A DNA stretch of 64,000 nt, from assembly GCA_017991675.1 (NCBI GenBank), contig JAGOQB010000004.1, forward strand, positions 62,001 through 126,000. Direction: 5' to 3'. Within the stretch, counting starts at the first letter, position 1. Each line of letters starts with the position of its first letter. Source of the DNA: Phenylobacterium sp. GTDB lineage: Bacteria; Pseudomonadota; Alphaproteobacteria; Caulobacterales; Caulobacteraceae. Shown here piece by piece: positions 50,967-59,211 of this stretch. The position numbers were made by a program, and so were the translations under genes. Under the pieces are notes generated by a model. The model was not told the origin of the DNA. It searched no databases and saw only the letters and a list, made by a program, of their open reading frames with translations.

Positions 50967-52394
50967 TTGAGGCGATACATGGCGAATTCCGCCGTCGGCA
51001 GCGCGCGCCTGCCCCTGCCCGTCGTTATGGCGTTTTCTTCGACCGCCCTGCCCATCGCCGCCATCGCCCTGGTGATGGCGGTCTATCTGCCAAGGTTCTT
51101 CGCCGGCCAGCTCGGCCTGTCGCTGGCCGCGGTCGGCGTCGCCTTCACCGTCGTGCGGCTGATCGACCTGGCGATCGACCCGCTGCTGGGCATGGCCATG
51201 GACCGCACCCGCACCCGTTTCGGCCGCTACCGGCCCTGGCTGCTGGCCGGCGGCCCGATCGTCATGCTCGCGGCCTACATGCTGTTCATGGCCCATCCCG
51301 GAATCACCGAGACCTATCTGATCGGCTGGCTGCTGACGCTCTATCTGGGCGTCTCGATCCTGACCCTGGCCCAGGCCGCCTGGGGCGCGTCCCTGGCCAC
51401 CGACTATCACGACCGCTCGCGCGTCTACGGCGTCATCCAGGCGGTCGGCGTCGTCGGCGCGGTGCTGATCCTGCTGCTGCCCCTGGCGCTTGGAAAGCAG
51501 GGCGAAGGCGCCGGCGGCGTCCACGCCATGGGCTGGTTCTGCATCCTGCTGATCCCGGTCACCCTCGCCCTCTGCACCCTGGTCACCCCCGAGCGCGTCG
51601 CGCCCGAGGCGGACTCCAAGGAACGGGTCACCCTGCGCGACTATTGGGACCTGGTCCGGCGTCCGGAAATGGCCCGGCTGATCTTCGCCGACCTGTTCAT
51701 GGCCCTCGGCCCGGGCACGACCGCGGCGCTCTACCTGTTCTTCTTCCACGACGCCCGCGGCTACACGACCCCGCAGACCGGCGTCCTGCTGGTGTTCTTC
51801 ATCGGCGCGGGCCTGGTCGGCGCCGTGTTCTGGGGCTGGCTGGCCCAGAAGATCGGCAAGCATCGCGCCCTGATCGTCTCGGCGGTCGCCTACGCCGTCA
51901 CCCAGTCGGCGCTGATGATCATCCCGCCGGCCACCATGGCCCTGGCGATCCCGGGCATGTTCTCGGTCGGCTTCGTCTCCTCGGCCTTCGTGCTGATCGT
52001 CCGCGCCATGGTCGCCGACGTCGCCGACGAGGTCCGCCTGGAGACCGGCCAGGAGCGCGTCGGCCTGCTCTACGCCCTGGTCACCACCACCCAGAAGGTC
52101 GGCACGGCGATCACCGTCGGCATCAGCTTCACCGTCCTCGACCTGGTCGGCTACAACGCCGCCGACGGCGCGATCAACACGCCCGCCGCGATCCGCGGGC
52201 TGGAGCTCTGCTACGTCTTCGCCCCGATCATCCTGGTGTTCTTCGGCGGCGCGGCCTTCATCGGCTGGAAGCTCGACGCCAAGCGCCACGCCGAGGTCCG
52301 CCGCCAGCTCGACGAACGCGACGCCCTGGCCGCGCAGGCCGGCCTGCTCGACACCGTCAGCGGCGTCGGCCTGGCGACCGAAGCGCCGCGGTAG
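50967..52394 (+). CDS. GPH-family cation symporter, paralogue 2
   Basis: A 475-residue 12-helix transporter closely similar to the gene upstream: RLIDLAIDPLLGMAMDRTRTRFGRYRPWLLAGGP is the same GPH block with conservative changes. TTG at 50967 or ATG at 50979 may start it; the ATG lacks a better ribosome site. It lacks the TVTVET tail of paralogue 1. A tandem duplication followed by divergence is the simplest history. Followed by repeat B copy 3. Confidence 0.92.
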   Translation: MRRYMANSAVGSARLPLPVVMAFSSTALPIAAIALVMAVYLPRFFAGQLGLSLAAVGVAFTVVRLIDLAIDPLLGMAMDRTRTRFGRYRPWLLAGGPIVMLAAYMLFMAHPGITETYLIGWLLTLYLGVSILTLAQAAWGASLATDYHDRSRVYGVIQAVGVVGAVLILLLPLALGKQGEGAGGVHAMGWFCILLIPVTLALCTLVTPERVAPEADSKERVTLRDYWDLVRRPEMARLIFADLFMALGPGTTAALYLFFFHDARGYTTPQTGVLLVFFIGAGLVGAVFWGWLAQKIGKHRALIVSAVAYAVTQSALMIIPPATMALAIPGMFSVGFVSSAFVLIVRAMVADVADEVRLETGQERVGLLYALVTTTQKVGTAITVGISFTVLDLVGYNAADGAINTPAAIRGLELCYVFAPIILVFFGGAAFIGWKLDAKRHAEVRRQLDERDALAAQAGLLDTVSGVGLATEAPR

Positions 52395-52408
52395 CGGATC
52401 GCTTCATG

Positions 52409-52536
52409 TGTCATCCCGGTTTCGGCGCAGCCGAAGACCGGGACCCATGAACACCAGATCTCGCAGGAAGCGGCTCGGCCTCGCCGGCCACGCGGCGCGA
52501 ATGGGTCCCGGTCTTGCTCCGCAAACCGGGATGACA
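52409..52536 (+). repeat. Dispersed inverted repeat, family B, copy 3
   Basis: TGTCATCCCGG ... CCGGGATGACA with core CCCATGAACACCAGATC and GCGCGAATGGGTCCCGG. It begins 14 bases after the symporter stop and ends 8 bases before the convergent Mrp stop. Its first hairpin reads TTTCGGC-GCA-GCCGAAG, unlike copy 1 (AAGGCGC-CAA-GCGCCTG), but pairing is kept. Confidence 0.88.
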
Positions 52537-52544
52537 CACCGTGA

Positions 52545-53654
52545 TCAGGCCAACGCCTTCGCCGCCGCCACGAAGGCCTTGGCGGCCGCGCTGTCCGGCG
52601 CAGTCGCCACCAGCGGCCGGCCGGCGTCGCAGGCCTCGCGCAGCGACACCTCCAGCGGGATCTCGGCCAGCACCGGCACGCCCAGCTTCGCCGCCTCGGC
52701 CTTGGCCCCGCCCGAGCCGAAGATCGGGATCGGCGCGCCGGTGGTCGGGTCGGTGAAGAAGGCCATGTTCTCGATCACTCCCAGGATCGGCGTCGCCGTC
52801 TTCTGGAACATCGAGGCCGCCCGCCGCGCGTCGATCAGCGCGATCTCCTGCGGGGTCGATACGATCACCACCCCGTCGATCTTCATCTTCTGGATCAGGG
52901 TCAGCTGGATGTCGCCGGTGCCCGGCGGCAGGTCGACGACCAGCACGTCCAGCGGCTGCGCCTCCGAGCCCCAGGCCACGTCGTTCATCATCTGGCGCAC
53001 CGCCGAACTGGCCATCGGCCCGCGCCAGATCATCGGCGCGCCCTCGTCGACCATGAAGCCGATCGACATCACCTTCAGCCCCCAGGCCTCCAGCGGCTGC
53101 AGCTTGCCGTCCACGAAGGCCGGCTCCTCGTCGATCCCCAGCATCCGCGGCGCCGAGGGTCCGTAGACGTCGGCGTCCAGCAACCCGACCTTCAGCCCCT
53201 GGGCGGCGAACGCCGCCGCCAGGTTGACCGAGACCGTGGACTTGCCGACCCCGCCCTTGCCGCTGGCCACCGCGATCACGCGGCGCACATGGGCCGGGCG
53301 CTGAGCGTCGGCCGGCGGGGCCGGAGCGGCCTGCGGGTCCTGGGCCACGCGCGCGCCCTTGCGGACGCGGGTGACGCCCTCGGCGGGGGGTGCGGCGGCG
53401 TGCTCGGCGGTCAGCACCACCTGCGCCTTCGCCACGCCCGGCAGGCTCGCCAGCAGTTCCTGGGCGGCGTCGCGCACCGGCGCATACAGCGCCGTTTCGC
53501 TGGCCGGCACCTCGAGCATGAAACCGGCGCGGCCTTTGCCGACCGTCAGCCCACGGACGAGGCCCGCGCTCGCCAACCCCTTGCCGGTCTTCGGATCGAG
53601 GACGCGATCGAGCGCCGCCAGGACGCTGTCGCGATCGGGGATTGTCGGTTCCAT
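52545..53654 (-). CDS. Mrp/NBP35-type iron-sulfur cluster carrier ATPase
   Basis: A 369-residue P-loop protein: N-terminal DUF59/MIP18-like domain (residues about 6-85), a Pro/Ala linker, and the ATPase domain with deviant Walker A IAVASGKGGVGKSTVSVNL, LDADVYGPSAPRMLG, and VLVVDLPPGTGDIQLTLIQ. It resembles ApbC/Mrp. The C-terminal CxxC found in many members (after ENMAFF) is replaced by TDPTTGAP, so cluster bridging by that motif is absent, as in some alphaproteobacterial homologues. Divergent from hflK. Confidence 0.93.
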   Translation of the reverse strand: MEPTIPDRDSVLAALDRVLDPKTGKGLASAGLVRGLTVGKGRAGFMLEVPASETALYAPVRDAAQELLASLPGVAKAQVVLTAEHAAAPPAEGVTRVRKGARVAQDPQAAPAPPADAQRPAHVRRVIAVASGKGGVGKSTVSVNLAAAFAAQGLKVGLLDADVYGPSAPRMLGIDEEPAFVDGKLQPLEAWGLKVMSIGFMVDEGAPMIWRGPMASSAVRQMMNDVAWGSEAQPLDVLVVDLPPGTGDIQLTLIQKMKIDGVVIVSTPQEIALIDARRAASMFQKTATPILGVIENMAFFTDPTTGAPIPIFGSGGAKAEAAKLGVPVLAEIPLEVSLREACDAGRPLVATAPDSAAAKAFVAAAKALA

Positions 53655-53776
53655 ACGGCCCTTTGACTTGCTTTAACCGATGTTGGGCCACATATCCGGC
53701 TCACAGCGCCGGTTTACAAGTCCATGCACGGGCTAACGACGCGGCCGCGCCGAAACGAGAGCAAGACGACGCGACC

Positions 53777-54964
53777 ATGCCTTGGAACGACAACGCGAAC
53801 CCCGGCCCCTGGGGCGCGCCGCCGCCCAACGACGGGAACGGCGACAAGAAACCCCCACCCCGCCGCCCGCTCGGCGGCGGCGGCGGCGGCGGCGGCCCCC
53901 GAGGCCCGCGCCGTCCTGAAGGGCCTGAACTGAACGCCGCCTTCGAGCGGCTGCAACGCCAGCTGCGCGACTTCTTCGGCGGTCCCGGCGGCGATGGCGT
54001 GCGTCCCGCCGCGGTCGCGGCCGTGGCCGGCGTCGGCGTCGGTCTCTGGGCGCTGTCGGGCGTCTATATCGTCCAGCCGAACGAGCAGGCCGTGGTCACC
54101 ACCTTCGGCGCCTACTCGCGCTCCGAGGCCCCGGGCATCCGCTACCATCTCCCCGCCCCCATCGAGCGGGTCGAGAAGGTGCCGGTCACCACCCTGAACC
54201 GCATCGACATCGGCGGGGTGGGCGACGCCAAGGTCCCCGAGGAAAGCCTGATGCTGACCGGCGACGAGAATATCGTCGACCTGAACTTCAGCGTCACCTG
54301 GCGCGTCGCCGACGCCAGCAAGTACGTCTTCACGCTGCGCGACCCGGACGCCTCGGTGAAGGCCGCCGCCGAGAGCGCCATGCGCGAAGTGGTCGGCAAG
54401 TCCGACCTGCAGCCGATCCTCACCACCGGACGCGGCCAGGTCCAGGCCCAGACCGCCGAACTGATGCAGAAGACCCTGGATTCCTGGGGCGCCGGCATCA
54501 GCGTCGTCGAAGTCCAGATCCGCTCGGCCAACCCGCCGCAGGAGGTCGCCGCGGCCTTCCGCGACGTGAACAGCGCCGGCCAGGACCAGGAGTCGGCCCG
54601 CAACGAGGCCAACACCTACCGCAACCGCGTGGTCAACGAAGCCAAGGGCGACGCGGCCAAGCTGGTCCAGTCCGCCGAGGGTTATCGCGAACAGGCCGTG
54701 CGCGAAGCGACCGGTGACGTCGCCCGCTTCAACCAGATCTACAACGAGTACCGCCGCGCTCCGGGCGTGACCAAGGACCGCCTCTACATCGAGACCATGG
54801 AACGCGTGCTGGCCAAGTCGAACAAGGTCGTCATCGACGGCAAGGGCGCGAGCGCGCCGATCATCCTGCCGCCCGACGTGTTCCGGCCGCGCACCCAGCC
54901 TGCGCCGTCCGCTGCGGAGCCCGCTCCGCCCACGGTCGCGCCGTCGACGGGAGCCGCCCGATGA
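53777..54964 (+). CDS. hflK: HflK, SPFH-domain modulator of FtsH
   Basis: A 395-residue membrane protein starting MPWNDNANPGPWG. It has a Gly/Pro-rich N-terminus (GGGGGGGG and PRRPEGPE), one transmembrane helix (VRPAAVAAVAGVGVGLWALSGVYIV), the SPFH domain (VQPNEQAVVTTFGAYSRSEAPGIRYHLPAPIERVEKVPV) and a coiled-coil tail. HflK-HflC form a cage around FtsH. It overlaps hflC by 4 bases and ends in a Pro/Ala tail. Divergent from the Mrp gene. Confidence 0.95.
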   Translation: MPWNDNANPGPWGAPPPNDGNGDKKPPPRRPLGGGGGGGGPRGPRRPEGPELNAAFERLQRQLRDFFGGPGGDGVRPAAVAAVAGVGVGLWALSGVYIVQPNEQAVVTTFGAYSRSEAPGIRYHLPAPIERVEKVPVTTLNRIDIGGVGDAKVPEESLMLTGDENIVDLNFSVTWRVADASKYVFTLRDPDASVKAAAESAMREVVGKSDLQPILTTGRGQVQAQTAELMQKTLDSWGAGISVVEVQIRSANPPQEVAAAFRDVNSAGQDQESARNEANTYRNRVVNEAKGDAAKLVQSAEGYREQAVREATGDVARFNQIYNEYRRAPGVTKDRLYIETMERVLAKSNKVVIDGKGASAPIILPPDVFRPRTQPAPSAAEPAPPTVAPSTGAAR

Positions 54965-55851
54965 ACCGCAGCCTTCCCGTTCTCGGCGTCCTGCTGGCCG
55001 GTGCGCTGATCGTCCTGTCGCAGACCTTCTTCGTCGTCGATCAGCGCAAGCAGGCGGTGATCGTGCGCCTGGGTGAGCCCGTGCGCGTCATCAACGCCCC
55101 CGGCGATCCGGGCCCCGGCCTGAAGATCAAGGCCCCGTTCGTTGAGAACGTGGTCATGTTCGACAAGCGCAACCTCGCCATCGAGGCGGCGCAGGAGGAA
55201 ATCACCGCCTCCGACCAGCAGCGCCTGGTGGTCGACGCCTTCGTCCGCTACCGCATTTCCCAGCCGCTGCTCTACTACCGCACCCTGCGCGACGAGCAGA
55301 CCGCCAGCGACCGTATCGAGCGGCTGGTGAACTCCTCGCTGCGCCAGGTGCTCGGCACCGCGACCTCGACCGAGATCATCTCGGGCCGCCGCGAAGCGCT
55401 GCTGGCCCAGACCAAGAAGGACGTCGTCGCCCGCGCCGCCGCCTCGCGCCTCGGCATCCAGATCATCGACATCCGCATCAAGCGCGCGGACTACCCGCCG
55501 CAGATCCAGGAGTCGGTCTATCGCCGGATGCAGACCAGCCGCCAGCAGGAAGCCGCCCGCATCCGCGCCCAGGGCGAGCAGGAAAAGCGCGAGATCATCG
55601 CCGGCGCCGACAAGGAAGTGGCGATCACCCTCGCCACCGCCCGCGAGCAGGCCGAGACCACCCGAGGCGAGGGCGACGCCGTCCGTACGCGCCTCTTCGC
55701 CCAGGGCTTCGGCAAGGACCCGGCCTTCGCCGCGTTCTATCGCTCGATGCAGGCCTATGAGGCCTCGCTCGGCCAGGGCGACACGACGATGGTGCTCTCC
55801 CCCGACAGCGCCTTCTTCAAATACTTCGAACGCGGCCCCAACGCCCGCTGA
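54961..55851 (+). CDS. hflC: HflC, SPFH-domain partner of HflK
   Basis: A 296-residue protein with an N-terminal signal anchor (LPVLGVLLAGALIVLSQTFFVV) and SPFH domain (FVVDQRKQAVIVRLGEPVRVINAPGDPGPGLKIKAPFVENVVMFDKRNL), then the coiled-coil region with the conserved DIRIKRADYPPQIQESVYRRMQTSRQQEAARIRAQGEQEKREIIAGAD. Last base shared with the ATG of the acetyltransferase gene (TGATG). Confidence 0.96.
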   Translation: MNRSLPVLGVLLAGALIVLSQTFFVVDQRKQAVIVRLGEPVRVINAPGDPGPGLKIKAPFVENVVMFDKRNLAIEAAQEEITASDQQRLVVDAFVRYRISQPLLYYRTLRDEQTASDRIERLVNSSLRQVLGTATSTEIISGRREALLAQTKKDVVARAAASRLGIQIIDIRIKRADYPPQIQESVYRRMQTSRQQEAARIRAQGEQEKREIIAGADKEVAITLATAREQAETTRGEGDAVRTRLFAQGFGKDPAFAAFYRSMQAYEASLGQGDTTMVLSPDSAFFKYFERGPNAR

Positions 55852-56393
55852 TGGCGCCGCGCCTCGCTCGGCCGGACCTCGCGTACATGCCGTCCTTCGT
55901 GGCGGCGTTGCGCGAGGGCTACGCCCGCGACACCCTGCGTCCGGAAACGCCTGAGAGCATCGCGGAAGTGGCCGGCGACCCGGCCGCCTTCGTCGCCAGC
56001 CAACTGGCCCCGCCGACCAGCGTCACCCTGCCCGACGGCAGCCAGGGCCCGGCCGTCCCCTACACCGTGCTCTGGTACGTCGAGGGCGAGGAATTCCTCG
56101 GCTCGCTGCACATCCGCCATCACCTGAACGCCAATCTGGAAAAGGTCGGCGGCCACGTCGGCTATGCCGTGCGCCCTTCGGCCCGCGGCCAGGGCCACGC
56201 CAGCGCCATCCTCGCCGCCGGCCTGGACTACATCCGCGCCAACCTCGACCTTCCGCGCGTGCTGCTGACCGTCAACGCCCAGAACCCGGCGTCCATCCGC
56301 GTCATCGAAAAGAACGGCGGCGTCCACACCGCCTCGATCCCGCACATCTGGATCCCCGGCGACACCGCCCTGCACTACTGGATCGCGCTCTAG
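55851..56393 (+). CDS. GNAT family N-acetyltransferase
   Basis: A 180-residue acetyltransferase whose ATG shares its A with the hflC stop (TGATG), indicating coupling. The acetyl-CoA loop is VGYAVRPSARGQGHASAILAAGLDYI, followed by RVLLTVNAQNPASIRVIEKNGGVHT. Similar to YokL/PA-type acetyltransferases. Its TAG interlocks with the TAG of the convergent AraC gene (CTAG 56390-56393). Confidence 0.88.
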   Translation: MAPRLARPDLAYMPSFVAALREGYARDTLRPETPESIAEVAGDPAAFVASQLAPPTSVTLPDGSQGPAVPYTVLWYVEGEEFLGSLHIRHHLNANLEKVGGHVGYAVRPSARGQGHASAILAAGLDYIRANLDLPRVLLTVNAQNPASIRVIEKNGGVHTASIPHIWIPGDTALHYWIAL

Positions 56394-57496
56394 AGCCGCT
56401 CGCGCCATGTCGACGGCGGCAGTCCGGTCCACCCGGTGAACGCGCGTGAGAACGCCGCCGGATCGGAGTAGCCCATCCGATAGCCGATCTCGGCGATGCT
56501 CAGACTGCGCGCGCGCAGGAAGGTCTGCGCGCGCTCGACCTGGACCTGGGCCAACAGCGACGCGTAGGAGCCGCCTTCCGCGGCCAGCCTGCGGGTGAGG
56601 CTCCGCTCGGACAGTCCCAGCCGCTGGGCGACCTCGCCGCGGCTCGGGGCCGGACATTGAGCCCAGAGAATCCGCACGACACGCTCCGACAACGCCACGT
56701 CGTGGGAAAAGCCGTCCGACAGCCGCCGGGCCGCCGAGACGAACTGGGCGAAGGCCAGGCCGTCGGCTTCCGGCAGCGCCCGTTGATGAAAGTCGGCCGG
56801 AAGCAAGAACGCCGCCTCGTGCGCCCCGAATTCCACAGGATAGGGCAAGCGGCCCGCCACCCGACCCCAGTCGTGCGGCCGCGCGAACGGCAGCGTCACG
56901 CGCGCCCCTGACAGCGCCTGATGCACAAGATCTTCGACGTTTCGCGTCCCGCTCACCAGGTCCATGACCGTGCAGAACTCGGTCAGACGCGCAGCCTCCT
57001 CGGGCGTCGCGGTCGGCGGAATGGGCGAGGCCATGACATAGCAAAGGGCCAGTTGCTCGCCAGCCGGCCGGGCGATCAATCGCGTGTGGCCCCAGCTCAA
57101 TCCTGGGAACTCAAGCATCGCAGCATAGGCCTCGCGGACGGTCGGGGCGTGGCGCATGGCCATGCCGAGAACGCCCAACGACCTCAGCCCGAACCGCGCG
57201 CGCCGTTCGAACAGAACCGTCGTCGGCGACCGCGTCGGCTCCAGCCGCCGAATGGCCGACAGCAGCATGGCCAGTTCGACGTCCAGCGAAATGGCGAAGT
57301 CCGGCTGCTCCAGCGCCCGGGCGGGCAGTCCCGCCGCGCCGAGAATGGCCTCGGCGCAGTCGCGCTCCAGTTCCAGCACGTGAAAGGCGCGCAGCACGCC
57401 GGCGATGGTCCGCGCGGGCGTCGCCAGGTTGTCGCTGCTGATGCTCTCGAAGTCAGACACGTCGACGCCTTTGCTGGAGTTGGCGCTCCGCGCCAT
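56390..57496 (-). CDS. AraC-family regulator with arabinose-binding-like sensor domain (OruR/ArgR type)
   Basis: A 368-residue regulator. The N-terminal sensor domain (PTVREAYAAMLEFPGLSWGHTRLIARPAG, residues about 30-230) is of the PF12625 type; the C-terminal HTH pair is RGEVAQRLGLSERSLTRRLAAEGGSYASLLAQVQVERAQTFLRARSLSIAEIGYRMGYSDPAAFSRAFTGWTGLPPSTWR. It is divergent from the Baeyer-Villiger-type monooxygenase gene (113 bases between starts), so it probably controls that operon. Confidence 0.93.
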   Translation of the reverse strand: MARSANSSKGVDVSDFESISSDNLATPARTIAGVLRAFHVLELERDCAEAILGAAGLPARALEQPDFAISLDVELAMLLSAIRRLEPTRSPTTVLFERRARFGLRSLGVLGMAMRHAPTVREAYAAMLEFPGLSWGHTRLIARPAGEQLALCYVMASPIPPTATPEEAARLTEFCTVMDLVSGTRNVEDLVHQALSGARVTLPFARPHDWGRVAGRLPYPVEFGAHEAAFLLPADFHQRALPEADGLAFAQFVSAARRLSDGFSHDVALSERVVRILWAQCPAPSRGEVAQRLGLSERSLTRRLAAEGGSYASLLAQVQVERAQTFLRARSLSIAEIGYRMGYSDPAAFSRAFTGWTGLPPSTWRERL

Positions 57497-57608
57497 CCAT
57501 GGCCCAAATTATCAAGCACACGGCGCGATCTGCAATGTCTCCCCGCTCCGCCCCTCCGTATTGCGGACGCCAAGTCGCCGACAGGGCGACGCCAGGGAGC
57601 AGAACGCC

Positions 57609-59153
57609 ATGCCGCAGGGCGAAGAGATCACCGAACACCTCGACGTCCTCATCGTCGGCGCCAGCATCTCGGGGATCGGCGCGGCGCATCATCTGCAAAC
57701 CGCCTGCCCCGACAAGCGCTTCGCCATCCTCGACGCGCGCGCCTCGTTCGGCGGCACCTGGCTGCAGCACCGCTATCCCGGCGCCCGCTCGGACAGCGAC
57801 ATGTTCACCTACGGCTATCGCTTCAAGCCCTGGACCAAGGCGCCGATCGCCACCCGCGCCGCCATCCTCGAATATCTCGGCGAGGTCATCGACGACGATG
57901 AACTGGAGCCGCGCATTCGCTACCGCCACCGCGTGCTGGCGGCCAGTTGGAGCGCGGCCGATCAGCGCTGGCTGGTGCGCGTCCGCGACGAGGCGCAGGC
58001 TGCGGACGTCCTGTTCAGCTGCGACTTCCTCTGGATGTGCGCCGGCTACTACCAGCTGGACGCCGGCCATACGCCGCAGTGGCCGGGGATGGACCTTTTC
58101 CAGGGGCGGATCGTCCATCCGCAGACCTGGCCGGAGGACCTGGACTACGCCGGCAAGCGGGTCGTGGTCATCGGCTCGGGGGCGACGGCCGCCACGCTGA
58201 TCCCGAGCATGGCCGAGGACTGCGCCCACATCACCATGCTGCAGCGCTCGCCGACCTACTACCTGGCCCGGCCGAACCGCAACGTGCTGGCCGAAACCCT
58301 GCGAGACCTCGATACGCCTGCGGCCTGGACGCATGAGATCGTCCGCCGCGCGGTGCTGAAGGAGGGACGGGCCCGCGTCGGCCAGACCGCCGCCAATCCG
58401 CACGGGGCCAAGGCGATGCTGCTCGCCGGCGTCCGGGCCGAACTCGGCGACGACGTCGACATGCGCCATTTCACCCCGCGCTATGCGCCCGGTCAGCAAC
58501 GCATCCCCTTCCTTCCGGACGGCGATCTCTTTCAGGTGATCCGCAGCGGCAAGGCGAGCATCGTCACCGACGAGATCGAGCGCTTCGAGGCCGGCGGCGT
58601 GGTCACCGCATCGGGGCGGACGCTCGCCGCGGACATCGTCATCACCGCGACCGGGTTCGACCTCAACGCCCTGGGCGACGTGGCGTTCGACATCGACGGA
58701 CGGCCGCTCGACCTTGGCCGGCAGTACACCTACCGGGGCTTCATGAGCACCGAGGCGCCGAACCTCTTTTACATGCTCGGCTATTTCTCGACGAGTTGGA
58801 CGATGCGCGTCGATCTGGTCGCCGAGTTCGTCTCCCGGCTGCTGAACCACATGGAGACGATAGCCGCCGGCGCTGTGACGCCGACGCTGCGCGACGGCGA
58901 CCACGACCTTCAGGCCACGACCGCCCTCCCTGACGCCGCGCCGACCTATCTGAAGCGGGCGCCGGCCCTCATGCCGCGGCGCGGCGACCGTGATCCCTGG
59001 GTGTTCGACGGCGACTTCTTCGTCGAGCGCGAGGTCCTGCCGGGCGTGGATTTCGCCGCCGAGCAGGCGCTGGTCTTCAGTCCCCGCCCTGGCCGGTCGG
59101 CATCCGGCGGCCCCCGGTCGGAACGCGCCCCCATCGCGGTCGGCGGAACGTGA
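57609..59153 (+). CDS. FAD-dependent Baeyer-Villiger-type monooxygenase
   Basis: A 514-residue flavin monooxygenase. I start at ATG 57609 (MPQGEEITEHLDVLIVGA); the longer frame upstream overlaps the AraC gene and is unlikely. FAD motif LIVGASISGIGAAHHL, the NADPH motif VVVIGSGATAATLI, and the Baeyer-Villiger fingerprint FxGxxxHxxxWP (FQGRIVHPQTWP). These enzymes insert oxygen next to ketones to give esters or lactones using NADPH. The ketone is unknown; the SDR gene after it may supply or consume it. Confidence 0.92.
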   Translation: MPQGEEITEHLDVLIVGASISGIGAAHHLQTACPDKRFAILDARASFGGTWLQHRYPGARSDSDMFTYGYRFKPWTKAPIATRAAILEYLGEVIDDDELEPRIRYRHRVLAASWSAADQRWLVRVRDEAQAADVLFSCDFLWMCAGYYQLDAGHTPQWPGMDLFQGRIVHPQTWPEDLDYAGKRVVVIGSGATAATLIPSMAEDCAHITMLQRSPTYYLARPNRNVLAETLRDLDTPAAWTHEIVRRAVLKEGRARVGQTAANPHGAKAMLLAGVRAELGDDVDMRHFTPRYAPGQQRIPFLPDGDLFQVIRSGKASIVTDEIERFEAGGVVTASGRTLAADIVITATGFDLNALGDVAFDIDGRPLDLGRQYTYRGFMSTEAPNLFYMLGYFSTSWTMRVDLVAEFVSRLLNHMETIAAGAVTPTLRDGDHDLQATTALPDAAPTYLKRAPALMPRRGDRDPWVFDGDFFVEREVLPGVDFAAEQALVFSPRPGRSASGGPRSERAPIAVGGT

Positions 59154-59211
59154 CGCGGCCTTGGCCCGACCCGGCGATTTTCCAGAACAACCACTCCAAT
59201 CGAGCAGGCCC

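Noticed and set aside
57405..57608. N-terminal extension of the Baeyer-Villiger-type monooxygenase
   Set aside because: It overlaps the start of the divergent AraC gene and lacks similarity to flavoprotein N-termini; ATG 57609 precedes the FAD motif at normal distance.
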